A stretch of DNA of 64,000 bases from Ignavibacteria bacterium (lineage in GTDB: Bacteria > Bacteroidota > Ignavibacteria > Ignavibacteriales > Ignavibacteriaceae). Positions within the stretch are counted from its first letter, which is position 1. Every line of letters begins with the position of its first letter. Shown here piece by piece: positions 34,721-43,536 of this stretch. The position numbers were made by a program, and so were the translations under genes. Below the pieces are notes generated by a model that did no database searches, was not told where the DNA came from, and worked only from the letters and a program-made list of their open reading frames with translations. The DNA lies in the NCBI GenBank assembly GCA_017302895.1, contig JAFLBV010000003.1:197115-261114 (forward strand). The letters run 5' to 3'.

Positions 34721-37700
34721 ATGAACAAATTTAAGCAAAATGTAAAGAAGTGGTTGATCCCGCTCATACTGGGCCTGGTTTTGACCAGTTGTGATGAACG
34801 AATCGGACTTATCACTCCCCCCCTGGTAACATCACCTACAGTAAGCTCGACCTCGCCGGCTAATGCCGATACGGGCGTGGCGCTGAATACAAAGATAGCT
34901 GTTACATTCAGTGAGGAGATGGATTCTCTTTCAATCACCACCGCAACTTTTACACTGATGCAAGGAAACACCTTCACATCAGGTACAGTTCGCTACAACG
35001 GTTTAACTGCCACATTCACACCTGAAAGTAATCTGGAACCATATACCACATATATTGGTACGATTACCACAGGTGCAAAGAGCCGCGCAGGCAAAGCCAT
35101 CCAAAACAACTATGTCTGGAGTTTCTTTACAGGAGCTTCTGCAACTGTTACGCCACCAATTGTGAGCTTTACTGACCCGGCAAATTCCGAGACAGGTGTG
35201 GCTCTTAATCAGAAAATTGCTGCCACATTCAGCAAGGCGATGGATGCCTCAACGATAACAACAGCCTCCTTCACAGTAATGCAAGGAAGTGTTTTTATAT
35301 CGGGAACCGTAAGCTATGTAGGCACTACAGCCACATTCATACCTTCAAGCAATCTTGTATCCAGCACAACTTACACAGCAACAATTACCACAGGTGCAAA
35401 AGACCTTACAGGTAATTCAATGGTAAAGAACTATGTCTGGATATTCACAACAGGAGTTGCGGCAGTGGTAACACCACCGACAGTTTCCTCGACTGATCCT
35501 TTGAATGGAGCGACAGCAATTCCGTTTAATCAGAAAGTCTCGGCTACATTCAGCAAGACCATGGATGCTTCAACAGTAACCACTGCCACATTTACGCTGG
35601 CGGAAGGTTCTGCATTTGTTGCAGGTACCGTTACTTATGTAGGCAGAACAGCAACATTTTCACCAACAATCAATCTTAAAGCAAACACACTCTATGTAGC
35701 AACAATTACCACCGGAGCAAAAGATCTGACGGGTAATAACCTTGTAGAGAACTATGTATGGAAATTTACCACAGGAGCCGGTGCAGTAATTACACCTCCT
35801 GTAATCAGTTCAATTGATCCCGTAAATGCAGCCACAGGTGTTCCGCTTAATCAGAAGATAGCAGCCACATTCAGCAAAACGATGGATGCTACCACGATCA
35901 CGGGTGCAACTTTTATTCTGAAACAGGGATTTGCCTCGGTACCCGGATTTGTTTCATATTTTGGAACAACCGCTACCTTTGCTCCGGCAACAAATCTTCT
36001 TCCTAACACAACCTACACCGTAACCATTACGACGGGTGCAAGAGACCTTGCCGGCATCGCACTTGAAAACAATTATACATGGAACTTCACAACCGGTCTG
36101 GCAGTGGTAATTGTACCGCCGTCAGTAAGTTCGACAGATCCTTCGAATAATGCGACAGGAATTGCTTTAAATCAGAAGATTTCAGCAACTTTCAGCAAGG
36201 CGATGGACCCTTCAACGCTAACAACAGCCACATTTACACTTTCCGAAGGATCATCATTCGTATCAGGAACCATACAATATGTTGGAATGACTGCTACATT
36301 TATACCTTCGGTCAATCTGTTGTCAGCAACGACATATACAGCTACCATCACCACCGGTGCAAAAGACCTTACAAACAATTCAATTGTTGAAAATTATGTA
36401 TGGCGTTTTACTACAGGTGCAGGAGCGGTTGTAACTCCTCCGATTGTGACATCAACCGTGCCGGTTAATCAGGCAACGGGTGTTCCTCTCAATCAGAAGA
36501 TAGCAGCCACTTTCAGCAAATCGATGGATGCAAGCACCATTACAGGAGCAACATTTACTTTGAAACAGGGTAACAACTCCGTTTCCGGTTTCGTCTCCTA
36601 CTTTGGTACAACAGCAACTTTCACACCTGCTACAAATCTTGCTGCCAATACTGTGTATACAGCGACGATAACGACAGGCGTAAAGGATTTGACCGGAAAC
36701 GCACTTGTTAACAATTATGTATGGACATTCACCACAGGCACAGGAGCGGTAATCACTCCACCTGTAGTAAGTTCCACTGATCCGCTAAACAACGCGACCG
36801 GCGTTCCGTTGAATCAGAAAATAGCAGCCACCTTCAGTAAGACGATGGATGCCTCGACCATAACGACCGCTACTTTTACTTTAAAGCACGGCACGACAGT
36901 AGTCTCAGGTTTTGTCTCCTATCTCGGAACAACTGCTTCTTTCTCACCGACAAACAACCTTCTGGCAAATACTCTCTATACAGCAACCATAACTACCGGA
37001 GCGAAAGATCTAACCGGCAACGCACTGGTTAACGATTATGTATGGACATTTACCACAGGCGGCGGAGCCATAATAACTCCACCGATTGTTATATCGACTT
37101 CACCTTCAAATCTCGCAACCGGTGTTCCGTTGAATCAGAAAGTCTCCGCGACCTTCAGCAAATCGATGGATCCGTCAACGATAACCAACTCGACATTCAC
37201 CCTTAAGGATGGTTCAAACCCTGTTTCAGGTTTTGTATCATACTTTGGCACTACTGCCACATTTACACCTTCGAGCAATTTGCAACCGAATACTCAGTAT
37301 ACGGGCACAATTACCACAGGTGCAAAAGACCTTACCGGAAATGCTCTTGAGAACAATTATGTCTGGACATTTACCACGGGAGCAGCGGTTGTAATTACCC
37401 CTCCGACTGTGATACTTACAGACCCGTTGAACAACGCGACCGGAGTCCCTGTAACTAAAAAGATTACTGCCACATTCAGCAAGGCCATGGATCCTTCAAC
37501 TATAACAACTGCCACCTTCACACTGATGCAGGGTGCCACTTTTGTTGCAGGAACCGTAAGCTACAGCGGTATGGTGGCAACATACACACCTTCAAGCAAT
37601 CTTGCTTTGGGTACAGTGTATACTGCGACAATAAACACAGGAGCTAAGGATCTAGCAGGAAACGCTCTTGCTGCTAATTATGTCTGGAAGTTCACGACCG

Positions 37701-38386
37701 GATTCGCAACGGGTCAGTTGCCTGTGAACCTCGGTTCGGCAGCAAGATTCGCTATTCTCTCAAATTCGGCGATAACAAATGTTCCGACCTCAGCCATTAC
37801 CGGTGATGTTGGTATTTATCCCGGAGCGAGAGGCGCAATCACTGGTCTTACTCTTCCTGAAGTAACAGGTACCATCTTCGCAGCAGACGATCCCGAGCCG
37901 GTTCCATCGATGTTGATTGCAGCAAAACTTGCAGCTCAGGTTGCATATCTTGACGCTATATCGGCAGCCCGTGGAACACCGACACCACTAAGCGGAAACA
38001 TAAACGGTCTTACTCTTGTACCGGGACTTTATCAGTCAGGTACATCGATCGAGCTATCCGCCGGAGGCATCGTCTATTTTGATGCACAGGGTGACCCGAA
38101 TGCCGTCTTCATAATCAGAAGTTCCACTTCGATAACAACCCTGTCGACAAGTCAGGTGGTCTTAACGGGTGGAGCACAAGCCAAAAACATATTCTGGTCA
38201 GCGGGTTCTGCCATCACTCTTGGAACAAACTCCAAAATGTTCGGAACGCTGATTGCCAGCACTTCAATCTCACTGCTCACAGGTTCACGACTTGACGGGC
38301 GGGCTCTGATTCAGGGTGCAGCAGCCGGCCAAATATCACTTGACCAAAGCACTATTGTTGTGCCGCCGTCGAAAAGGCAAAAATAA
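34721..38386 (+). CDS. Lipoprotein with nine Ig-like domains and an ice-binding (DUF3494) domain
   Basis: 1221 residues. A lipoprotein signal (LIPLILGLVLTSC) tethers it to the envelope. Nine tandem ~107-residue SbsA-type Ig-like (Big_5) repeats follow, each with a QKIAATFSKTMD-like block, a TATFTPS block and TITTGAKDLTGN. The last ~205 residues form a DUF3494 beta-solenoid (LGSAARFAILSNSAITN, ITGDVGIYPG, GTSIELSAGGIVYFDAQGD, FIIRSSTSI), the ice-binding domain of marine and polar microbes and algae. So a long stalk holds an ice- or surface-binding tip. Repeat identity is high at DNA level too. Confidence 0.92.
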   Translation: MNKFKQNVKKWLIPLILGLVLTSCDERIGLITPPLVTSPTVSSTSPANADTGVALNTKIAVTFSEEMDSLSITTATFTLMQGNTFTSGTVRYNGLTATFTPESNLEPYTTYIGTITTGAKSRAGKAIQNNYVWSFFTGASATVTPPIVSFTDPANSETGVALNQKIAATFSKAMDASTITTASFTVMQGSVFISGTVSYVGTTATFIPSSNLVSSTTYTATITTGAKDLTGNSMVKNYVWIFTTGVAAVVTPPTVSSTDPLNGATAIPFNQKVSATFSKTMDASTVTTATFTLAEGSAFVAGTVTYVGRTATFSPTINLKANTLYVATITTGAKDLTGNNLVENYVWKFTTGAGAVITPPVISSIDPVNAATGVPLNQKIAATFSKTMDATTITGATFILKQGFASVPGFVSYFGTTATFAPATNLLPNTTYTVTITTGARDLAGIALENNYTWNFTTGLAVVIVPPSVSSTDPSNNATGIALNQKISATFSKAMDPSTLTTATFTLSEGSSFVSGTIQYVGMTATFIPSVNLLSATTYTATITTGAKDLTNNSIVENYVWRFTTGAGAVVTPPIVTSTVPVNQATGVPLNQKIAATFSKSMDASTITGATFTLKQGNNSVSGFVSYFGTTATFTPATNLAANTVYTATITTGVKDLTGNALVNNYVWTFTTGTGAVITPPVVSSTDPLNNATGVPLNQKIAATFSKTMDASTITTATFTLKHGTTVVSGFVSYLGTTASFSPTNNLLANTLYTATITTGAKDLTGNALVNDYVWTFTTGGGAIITPPIVISTSPSNLATGVPLNQKVSATFSKSMDPSTITNSTFTLKDGSNPVSGFVSYFGTTATFTPSSNLQPNTQYTGTITTGAKDLTGNALENNYVWTFTTGAAVVITPPTVILTDPLNNATGVPVTKKITATFSKAMDPSTITTATFTLMQGATFVAGTVSYSGMVATYTPSSNLALGTVYTATINTGAKDLAGNALAANYVWKFTTGFATGQLPVNLGSAARFAILSNSAITNVPTSAITGDVGIYPGARGAITGLTLPEVTGTIFAADDPEPVPSMLIAAKLAAQVAYLDAISAARGTPTPLSGNINGLTLVPGLYQSGTSIELSAGGIVYFDAQGDPNAVFIIRSSTSITTLSTSQVVLTGGAQAKNIFWSAGSAITLGTNSKMFGTLIASTSISLLTGSRLDGRALIQGAAAGQISLDQSTIVVPPSKRQK

Positions 38387-38392
38387 AATTTG

Positions 38393-38424
38393 CGGGGTGA
38401 GGAAACTCCAAACTCCTCATCCCG
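38393..38424 (+). terminator. Hairpin terminator after the ice-binding gene
   Basis: CGGGGTGAGGA (38393-38403) pairs with TCCTCATCCCG (38414-38424) with one G-T pair; only a short T-rich stretch follows. Confidence 0.65.
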
Positions 38425-38496
38425 TAATTTATTTAGTAAAAGATGTGAAGACAGTTTAGATAAAGCAGTAGAAATAATTTAGAAAGTAAACAAAAA

Positions 38497-39606
38497 ATGA
38501 AAACATTGATAAAAACACTTGCATTGGTGCTGGCATTCAGTCTCGGCGTCATCCAAGCACAAACAGCAGTGAACAGCTGGGTGTTGGGCTTTGGCCTGAC
38601 TTATCCCCGATTGTATTCTGCGAACATAACCACCCTGAATACCAATTGGGGCGCCTATGGGTCGATCCAGAGGAATTTCTCGGAAAATGTCGGACTCAGA
38701 TTAAGAGGCGGCTATGCAAATCTTAATGGCGAGTGGACAGACATGAACTTCAACAAGGTGAAAGCATCCACGGATCTGGTAACAGCGGATCTCGACCTTA
38801 TTTTCTTCCTTGTACCCTGTGCCCCTGTTTCGCCTTATCTTTTCGCGGGAGTTGGCGCCAACTACAAAAGCACCAGCAATCCGCAGACAGCATTCCCTGA
38901 CGAGAATAAATTCGGTTCACAACTTAATGTCGGTCTGGGAGCAGAGTTCAAATTCAGCCCCATCTGGTCTGTAGTTGCAGAATTCGGCTATCATGTAACC
39001 AACAATTCAGAACTCGAAGGGACAATTGTTCCGGCAGAGATCAACGGACATGATTCCTGGATGGCGCTTAACCTCGGATTCAATTACACATTCCAAAAGG
39101 GTGACAATTCAAAGGATTGCGAACCATGCGAAGGAATTAGAGCTGACAAAGACATGACCGATTACAACAGAATTGAAGACATGATCAACAAACACATCCC
39201 AAAAGAGGTTGTGAAGGAAGTTATCCGTGAGATCTATGTCGACAAATATATTATCGCAGTTGCAGAAGACAAACTTGTACTCGTTGGCGTGAACTTCGCC
39301 TGGGGCAAATCTGACCTCCTTCCTGAGTCCTATGTTGTTCTCGACAAATCTGTTAAACTGTTGAAAGACAGATCGACAGTGAAGGTTGAGATAGAAGGCT
39401 ACACTGATTACACAGGACCTGTTGAATACAACCAGCAACTCTCGGTCGATCGTGCTCAGAGAGTGAAAGATTACCTCGTGCAGAACGGCATCGATGCAAG
39501 CAGACTCACCATAGTAGGTTATGGAGAAGGCAACCCGATTGCCGACAACACAACTGAAGAAGGCAGAGCAATGAACAGACGAATAGTCTTTAGAATCCTT
39601 AAATAA
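38497..39606 (+). CDS. OmpA-family outer-membrane protein
   Basis: 369 residues with a signal peptide (TLALVLAFSLGVIQAQ). Residues ~25-205 are an outer-membrane beta-barrel (LGFGLTYPRLYSAN, LFAGVGANYK, AEFGYHVTNN). A short Cys-containing link (CEPCEG) and coiled segment lead to the OmpA peptidoglycan-binding domain (~255-369: KVEIEGYTDYTGPVEYNQQL, RAQRVKDYLVQNG, GEGNPIADN, GRAMNRRIVFRI). It links outer membrane and cell wall. It is the first of three OmpA/barrel-like genes in this cluster. Confidence 0.92.
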   Translation: MKTLIKTLALVLAFSLGVIQAQTAVNSWVLGFGLTYPRLYSANITTLNTNWGAYGSIQRNFSENVGLRLRGGYANLNGEWTDMNFNKVKASTDLVTADLDLIFFLVPCAPVSPYLFAGVGANYKSTSNPQTAFPDENKFGSQLNVGLGAEFKFSPIWSVVAEFGYHVTNNSELEGTIVPAEINGHDSWMALNLGFNYTFQKGDNSKDCEPCEGIRADKDMTDYNRIEDMINKHIPKEVVKEVIREIYVDKYIIAVAEDKLVLVGVNFAWGKSDLLPESYVVLDKSVKLLKDRSTVKVEIEGYTDYTGPVEYNQQLSVDRAQRVKDYLVQNGIDASRLTIVGYGEGNPIADNTTEEGRAMNRRIVFRILK

Positions 39607-39630
39607 CTACCTGTAGTTATCTTTTGGCGT

Positions 39631-39664
39631 CCCTGCAACTAAAAATTGCAGGGATGTTTTTAAA
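39631..39664 (+). terminator. Rho-independent terminator
   Basis: CCCTGCAA (39631-39638) pairs with TTGCAGGG (39646-39653), followed by ATGTTTTTA. Its position shows that the next gene starts at 39681 and not at the earlier in-frame Met at 39624. Confidence 0.85.
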
Positions 39665-39680
39665 ACAGAAAGAAAAAATC

Positions 39681-40364
39681 ATGAAAATCAAATTAACATT
39701 ACTCACAATGTCGGCAATCCTGATGGTGCTTGTGGCACCGGGTTGCAAAGACAACTCCACCGGTACAGCTCCGGGAGATAATGTGACGGTTTCGATGGCA
39801 AAGGAAAACAGCATTTCCAAAATACCGGCGGAAGTTCTGGTTCTCGATACTGTCAAGATCCTTTTGAGAGACATTAAATTCAGCAAACCAACAGGTGACT
39901 CTTCCAATGTGAAGATCGGACCTATGGTAATTAAACTGAATCTCAACGGTACACCTACCGAGTTCGCAGCCGGAAGGATAGATGCCACCGACTACGGAAA
40001 AATAAAGTTCAGAATTCATAAACTTGAGGATACAGAGCTTGTACCTGACCCTGAGTTTATAGATGGTTTCAGTCCTGCTCTTCGCTACTCTGTTATTGTC
40101 AAAGGAAGATTGAACGGAATACCGTTCATCTATAAATCTTCAAAATCAGCAAAACAGGAAGTTGACTTTAAAAAGGTTTTAAGATTCGCAAATGATCAAA
40201 GAACCAATGTCACACTTTTTGTCGATGTAAATACATGGTTCCTCAAAGGAACTGCATTTCTTGATCCGACGAATGCTGCCAACTTCAACGACATAGATAA
40301 CAATATTAAAGATTCGTTCAAGAAAGCATACCGTGACAACGATAAAAACGGTATCGAAGACTAA
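39681..40364 (+). CDS. Lipoprotein, DUF4382-like, unknown
   Basis: About 227 residues from ATG at 39681. It has a lipoprotein signal (SAILMVLVAPGC). The mature part consists of beta-strand blocks (EVLVLDTVKILLRDIKF, IGPMVIKLNLNGTPTEF, YGKIKFRIHKLED, RYSVIVKGRLNG, TNVTLFVDVNTWFL) reminiscent of the DUF4382 beta-sandwich, and an acidic Asp/Asn-rich end (RDNDKNGIED) like a calcium loop. It lies between two outer-membrane proteins; a surface or periplasmic accessory role is inference. Confidence 0.7.
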   Translation: MKIKLTLLTMSAILMVLVAPGCKDNSTGTAPGDNVTVSMAKENSISKIPAEVLVLDTVKILLRDIKFSKPTGDSSNVKIGPMVIKLNLNGTPTEFAAGRIDATDYGKIKFRIHKLEDTELVPDPEFIDGFSPALRYSVIVKGRLNGIPFIYKSSKSAKQEVDFKKVLRFANDQRTNVTLFVDVNTWFLKGTAFLDPTNAANFNDIDNNIKDSFKKAYRDNDKNGIED

Positions 40365-40371
40365 TTAAGGA

Positions 40372-40398
40372 TTAGTACCCTGCCCGTCAGGGTACTAA
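40372..40398 (+). terminator. 11-bp hairpin after the lipoprotein gene
   Basis: TTAGTACCCTG pairs exactly with CAGGGTACTAA around CCCGT. No T-run follows, so it may be a processing or factor-dependent end. Confidence 0.6.
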
Positions 40399-40417
40399 CC
40401 CCTTTATCATCCTTTAG

Positions 40418-40466
40418 GGTGATAGTATGCCACAAGTACAAAGGTTACCTTGTGATACTATATTAT
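40418..40466 (+). promoter_or_regulatory. Long palindromic stem of unknown role
   Basis: ATAGTAT with ATACTAT and CACAAG with CTTGTG form a long imperfect stem around AAAGGTTACC, lying between the terminator-like hairpin and the next gene. It may be a leader structure or an operator for the next outer-membrane gene. Confidence 0.35.
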
Positions 40467-40541
40467 GAAGAATTTAATCACTGTTTTGGGAAGACAAATT
40501 TCTAAAAACAAAAATGTACACATGTGAAATGGAGTTACAAA

Positions 40542-41042
40542 ATGAAGATCAGTTTATTTTTTGTCCTTGTTCTTGGCTTTATGATGGCGTTGGTAAAACC
40601 TGTCACAGCTCAGGATCATGGATTTGGACTTGGTGTTATTCTTGGTGAGCCGACAGGTCTCTCTGCAAAGTTGTGGACCTCGCGTACAAATGCCTTCGAT
40701 TTCGGACTCGGTTTTTCGGTCGGTGGCGATCGAATATCGAAGAACAATTACAATTATGATGGAAAAGGAAGACTCCATTTCCACATGGATTATCTGTGGC
40801 ATTCGTTTACGGCGATCAGCTCATCTGAAAACTTCCCTCTCTACTACGGTATAGGCGGCAGATACAATTCGGGTGGCGGTTATGATGGTTCCCTTGGTGC
40901 CCGTGGTGTGTTGGGAATCGCCTGGTTACCCAGAGGTACATCGATAGATGTCTTTTTGGAAGTAGTCCCTGTTTTCCAGATCACTCCCTCAACAGGTTTT
41001 GGTGTGGATGCAGGTCTTGGTATGAGATTTTTCTTCAATTGA
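40542..41042 (+). CDS. Small outer-membrane beta-barrel protein
   Basis: About 166 residues from ATG with GGAG upstream (an earlier GTG at 40524 is less likely). Signal peptide cut after PVTAQ. Short strands and Gly/Phe-rich turns (GFGLGVILGEPTGLSAKLW, FDFGLGFSVGGD, YYGIGGRYNSGGG, GVDAGLGMRFFFN) make a barrel ending in an aromatic residue. The motif GEPTGLSAK is often seen in uncharacterised barrel proteins. No active site visible. Confidence 0.75.
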   Translation: MKISLFFVLVLGFMMALVKPVTAQDHGFGLGVILGEPTGLSAKLWTSRTNAFDFGLGFSVGGDRISKNNYNYDGKGRLHFHMDYLWHSFTAISSSENFPLYYGIGGRYNSGGGYDGSLGARGVLGIAWLPRGTSIDVFLEVVPVFQITPSTGFGVDAGLGMRFFFN

Positions 41043-41054
41043 TCAAGATGTCAG

Positions 41055-42575
41055 TTGAAAACATTTAAAAAGGAAAACAAGTTGAAAACACTTACAACAA
41101 TATGGCTTTTACTTGTTGGTATCAGCCAGATAGCAACAGCACAAACAATGGTGCACCCGACCAACAACAATGCGATGTCAAATATTTTTGCCATCACGAT
41201 TGAAGGTGGTGTAACCCTTGGACTTACCGATTATAAAACAAACACCATGAACTACGACGGGAAGCTTTCCCTCGAATATTACTTCCCTTCAACGGGCCAG
41301 AGCAATATTGGTTTAAGAGTTTTTGGTCAAAAAGCAACAATAACCGGTAAAGATGTCCCTGTAGGGGCAGTGAATGTCACAAATGAATTCACAACAACAA
41401 TGGATCTTATCGGAGCCGGAATCATTTACACACTCTCAATCGGTGATGCATTCTACCCCTGGGTAGGCGTCGGCGGTTCAGCTTTGTGGTTCACTCCCAA
41501 GGATGCAAATAAAACCCTTCTACCCAACAAGGCAGCCGGTCTCTATAAAGACATGATGATCGCCTACAATGGTGATGCAGGTATCAAAATCTTTGTATCC
41601 AAAAAAATGAGCTTCAATTTAAGCGGTGGTATCGTTCTTGGTACAAACGATTATCTTGATGATATAAACGGTGGATCAGGAAACGACCTTTTTATTACCG
41701 CGAATGCAGGTCTCTCCTATAATATAGGAAGAGAAACTGACACTGACGGTGACGGAGTTCCAAATTCTGACGACGCATGCCCCGGTACACAGGCAGGTGT
41801 CAAGGTTGATGAATTCGGATGCCCGATCGATACTGATAAAGACGGAGTTCCTGATTATATGGACAAATGTGCAAATACTCCAAAAGAAGCAAAAGTGGAT
41901 GCACAGGGATGCCCGCTCGATTCTGATGGTGACCTTGTTCCCGATTATCTTGACAAGTGTCAGAATACCCCCAGAGCCGCAAAAGTTGACGCTTTTGGAT
42001 GCCCACTTGATACTGATGGTGACGGCGTTCCCGATTACCTCGACAAGTGTACAAACACTCCAAAAGGTGCAAAAGTTGATGCAGCAGGATGCCCTGTGGA
42101 TTCTGACGGTGACGGCGTAGCAGATTATCTTGACAAATGCCCCAGTACCCCTGCAAAAACTGAAGTTGATGCAGACGGATGCCCGCTCAAAAAAGAAGTG
42201 GAAGTAATTGTCATCGAAAAAGAACCAACAGTAGTAGTGCTCAGTGGAGATGCCAATTTCGAATTTGGAAAAGCAACACTTCTGCCAAGCGCCTACTCAG
42301 ATCTTGACGCCTTAGCCAAAACCATGAAGGAAAACCCCATGTACAAATGGGAAGTTGCCGGTCACACGGACGGAGTCGGACCAGCAGCCTACAATCTTGA
42401 ACTCTCAAAACAGAGAGCACAATCAGTAGTTACATATCTGACTAATCATGGTGTCGACAAAAACTCACTCAAAATGGTCGGATACGGAAAAGACAACCCA
42501 ATCGGTTCAAACGATACCCCTGAGGGCAGAGCAATGAACAGAAGAGTTGAAATAAAACTTCTATCTAAAAACTAA
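41055..42575 (+). CDS. OmpA-family protein with thrombospondin type 3 repeats
   Basis: 506 residues from TTG at 41055, or 497 from another TTG at 41082 that has AAAGG upstream and opens directly into the signal peptide (IWLLLVGISQIATAQ); I cannot decide. A beta-barrel (~30-220) is followed by five calcium-binding TSP3 repeats (DTDGDGVPNSDDACPGT, DKDGVPDYMDKC and so on, ~225-375), each ending in GCP. Residues ~390-506 are the OmpA peptidoglycan-binding domain (EVAGHTDGVGPAAYNLEL, GYGKDNPIGSN, GRAMNRRVEIKLL). This is a common major porin form in Bacteroidota. Confidence 0.92.
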   Translation: MKTFKKENKLKTLTTIWLLLVGISQIATAQTMVHPTNNNAMSNIFAITIEGGVTLGLTDYKTNTMNYDGKLSLEYYFPSTGQSNIGLRVFGQKATITGKDVPVGAVNVTNEFTTTMDLIGAGIIYTLSIGDAFYPWVGVGGSALWFTPKDANKTLLPNKAAGLYKDMMIAYNGDAGIKIFVSKKMSFNLSGGIVLGTNDYLDDINGGSGNDLFITANAGLSYNIGRETDTDGDGVPNSDDACPGTQAGVKVDEFGCPIDTDKDGVPDYMDKCANTPKEAKVDAQGCPLDSDGDLVPDYLDKCQNTPRAAKVDAFGCPLDTDGDGVPDYLDKCTNTPKGAKVDAAGCPVDSDGDGVADYLDKCPSTPAKTEVDADGCPLKKEVEVIVIEKEPTVVVLSGDANFEFGKATLLPSAYSDLDALAKTMKENPMYKWEVAGHTDGVGPAAYNLELSKQRAQSVVTYLTNHGVDKNSLKMVGYGKDNPIGSNDTPEGRAMNRRVEIKLLSKN

Positions 42576-42580
42576 GAAGC

Positions 42581-42607
42581 ATCTTCCCTCCCCAATAAAG
42601 GGAAGAT
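42581..42607 (+). terminator. Hairpin after OmpA gene
   Basis: ATCTTCCCT pairs exactly with AGGGAAGAT; no T-run follows directly, but a second hairpin lies 23 bases on. Confidence 0.6.
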
Positions 42608-42629
42608 AATTCAGGGGAACCCAATTTCG

Positions 42630-42661
42630 AGAGCGGTAGTAAATCTGCCGCTCTTGTTGTT
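42630..42661 (+). terminator. Rho-independent-like terminator
   Basis: AGAGCGG (42630-42636) pairs with CCGCTCT (42648-42654), followed by TGTTGTT. With the preceding hairpin it gives a double terminator after the OmpA gene. Confidence 0.7.
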
Positions 42662-42719
42662 ACCGGAAACGGTTCACTTTAATTATGGTTTCTGATGATA
42701 CAGAGACCCGGAAATTTTT

Positions 42720-43349
42720 ATGATAACTGATGCAATCATGCTGTTTCTCAAAGGACTTGTCATTGGTTTTGCCATGGCACTGCCAATCGGTCCTGTTGGA
42801 GTCATCTGCGTAAGGAAAACTCTCACGGACGGACGACTGGCAGGGATGACAGTCGGACTTGGAGCCGCAACCGCAGATATGCTCTACGGCAGTATCGCAG
42901 CTTTTGGCTTGACCATGATCTCAGACACAGTATTCAGGGAGCGTTTTTGGATACAATCCGTTGGTGGACTTCTCCTGCTTTTTATAGGCGTCAGAACTTT
43001 CATGACGGAACCTAAACCACCAAAAGCAAGTGTCGAGCAGGAAAACAAGTGGCACTCATACATTTATATTCTAATACTTACCCTTACCAATCCTCTTACC
43101 ATTTTTTCATTCATTGGAGTTTTTGCTGCCCTCGGTCTGGCTGAAGGACTCGGAGTCTGGTCTGCAACCATCCTCGTAACGGGTGTTTTCGCGGGCTCTA
43201 CTCTCTGGTTTTTTGTGCTTAGTACAGGAGCAACTTTCTTCAGGAAGAAACTTGATGTTGCGGGGTTGCGCTGGGTAAACAGGGTAGCCGGATTATTAAT
43301 AATTATTACCGGAGTGATCGCAGTCGGCACTTTGGTAAGTTATCTCTAA
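42720..43349 (+). CDS. LysE-family translocator
   Basis: 209 residues with six membrane helices, the usual length. The LysE/RhtB signature is at the N-terminus (LVIGFAMALPIGPVGVICVRKTL), then GLGAATADMLYGS, LLLFIGVRTF and LTLTNPLTIFSFIGVFA. The family exports amino acids or small metabolites out of the cell through the inner membrane; the substrate cannot be read from sequence. It is followed by a short membrane protein and the AI-2E transporter. Confidence 0.9.
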   Translation: MITDAIMLFLKGLVIGFAMALPIGPVGVICVRKTLTDGRLAGMTVGLGAATADMLYGSIAAFGLTMISDTVFRERFWIQSVGGLLLLFIGVRTFMTEPKPPKASVEQENKWHSYIYILILTLTNPLTIFSFIGVFAALGLAEGLGVWSATILVTGVFAGSTLWFFVLSTGATFFRKKLDVAGLRWVNRVAGLLIIITGVIAVGTLVSYL

Positions 43350-43371
43350 CAAAAAAGAAAGCGATTTCATC

Positions 43372-43521
43372 ATGTTTTATACATTGGCAGCAATTCTTAT
43401 CGTTTTGTGGTTACTCGGATTTGTGACCTCCTACACCATGGGAGGCTTTATACACATTCTCCTTGTAATTGCAGTCATAATGTTCCTTGTCAGGGTGATA
43501 AGCGGGCGTCGTCTTAACTGA
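43372..43521 (+). CDS. lmo0937-family small membrane protein
   Basis: 49 residues with two short hydrophobic helices (LAAILIVLWLLGFVTSYTM and HILLVIAVIMFLVRVI) and a basic end (SGRRLN). The pattern LIVLWLLGFV, Gly-Gly, His-hydrophobic-hydrophobic, VIAVI is diagnostic of the lmo0937/DUF5670 family, very small proteins found beside stress genes. It lies 15 bases before the AI-2E transporter gene. Confidence 0.85.
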   Translation: MFYTLAAILIVLWLLGFVTSYTMGGFIHILLVIAVIMFLVRVISGRRLN

Positions 43522-43536
43522 CGGGGAACAAATAAG

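Noticed and set aside
41749..42156. Frames on both strands within the TSP3 repeat region
   Set aside because: Shadows created by the repeated DNA of the calcium-binding repeats in the OmpA-family gene.
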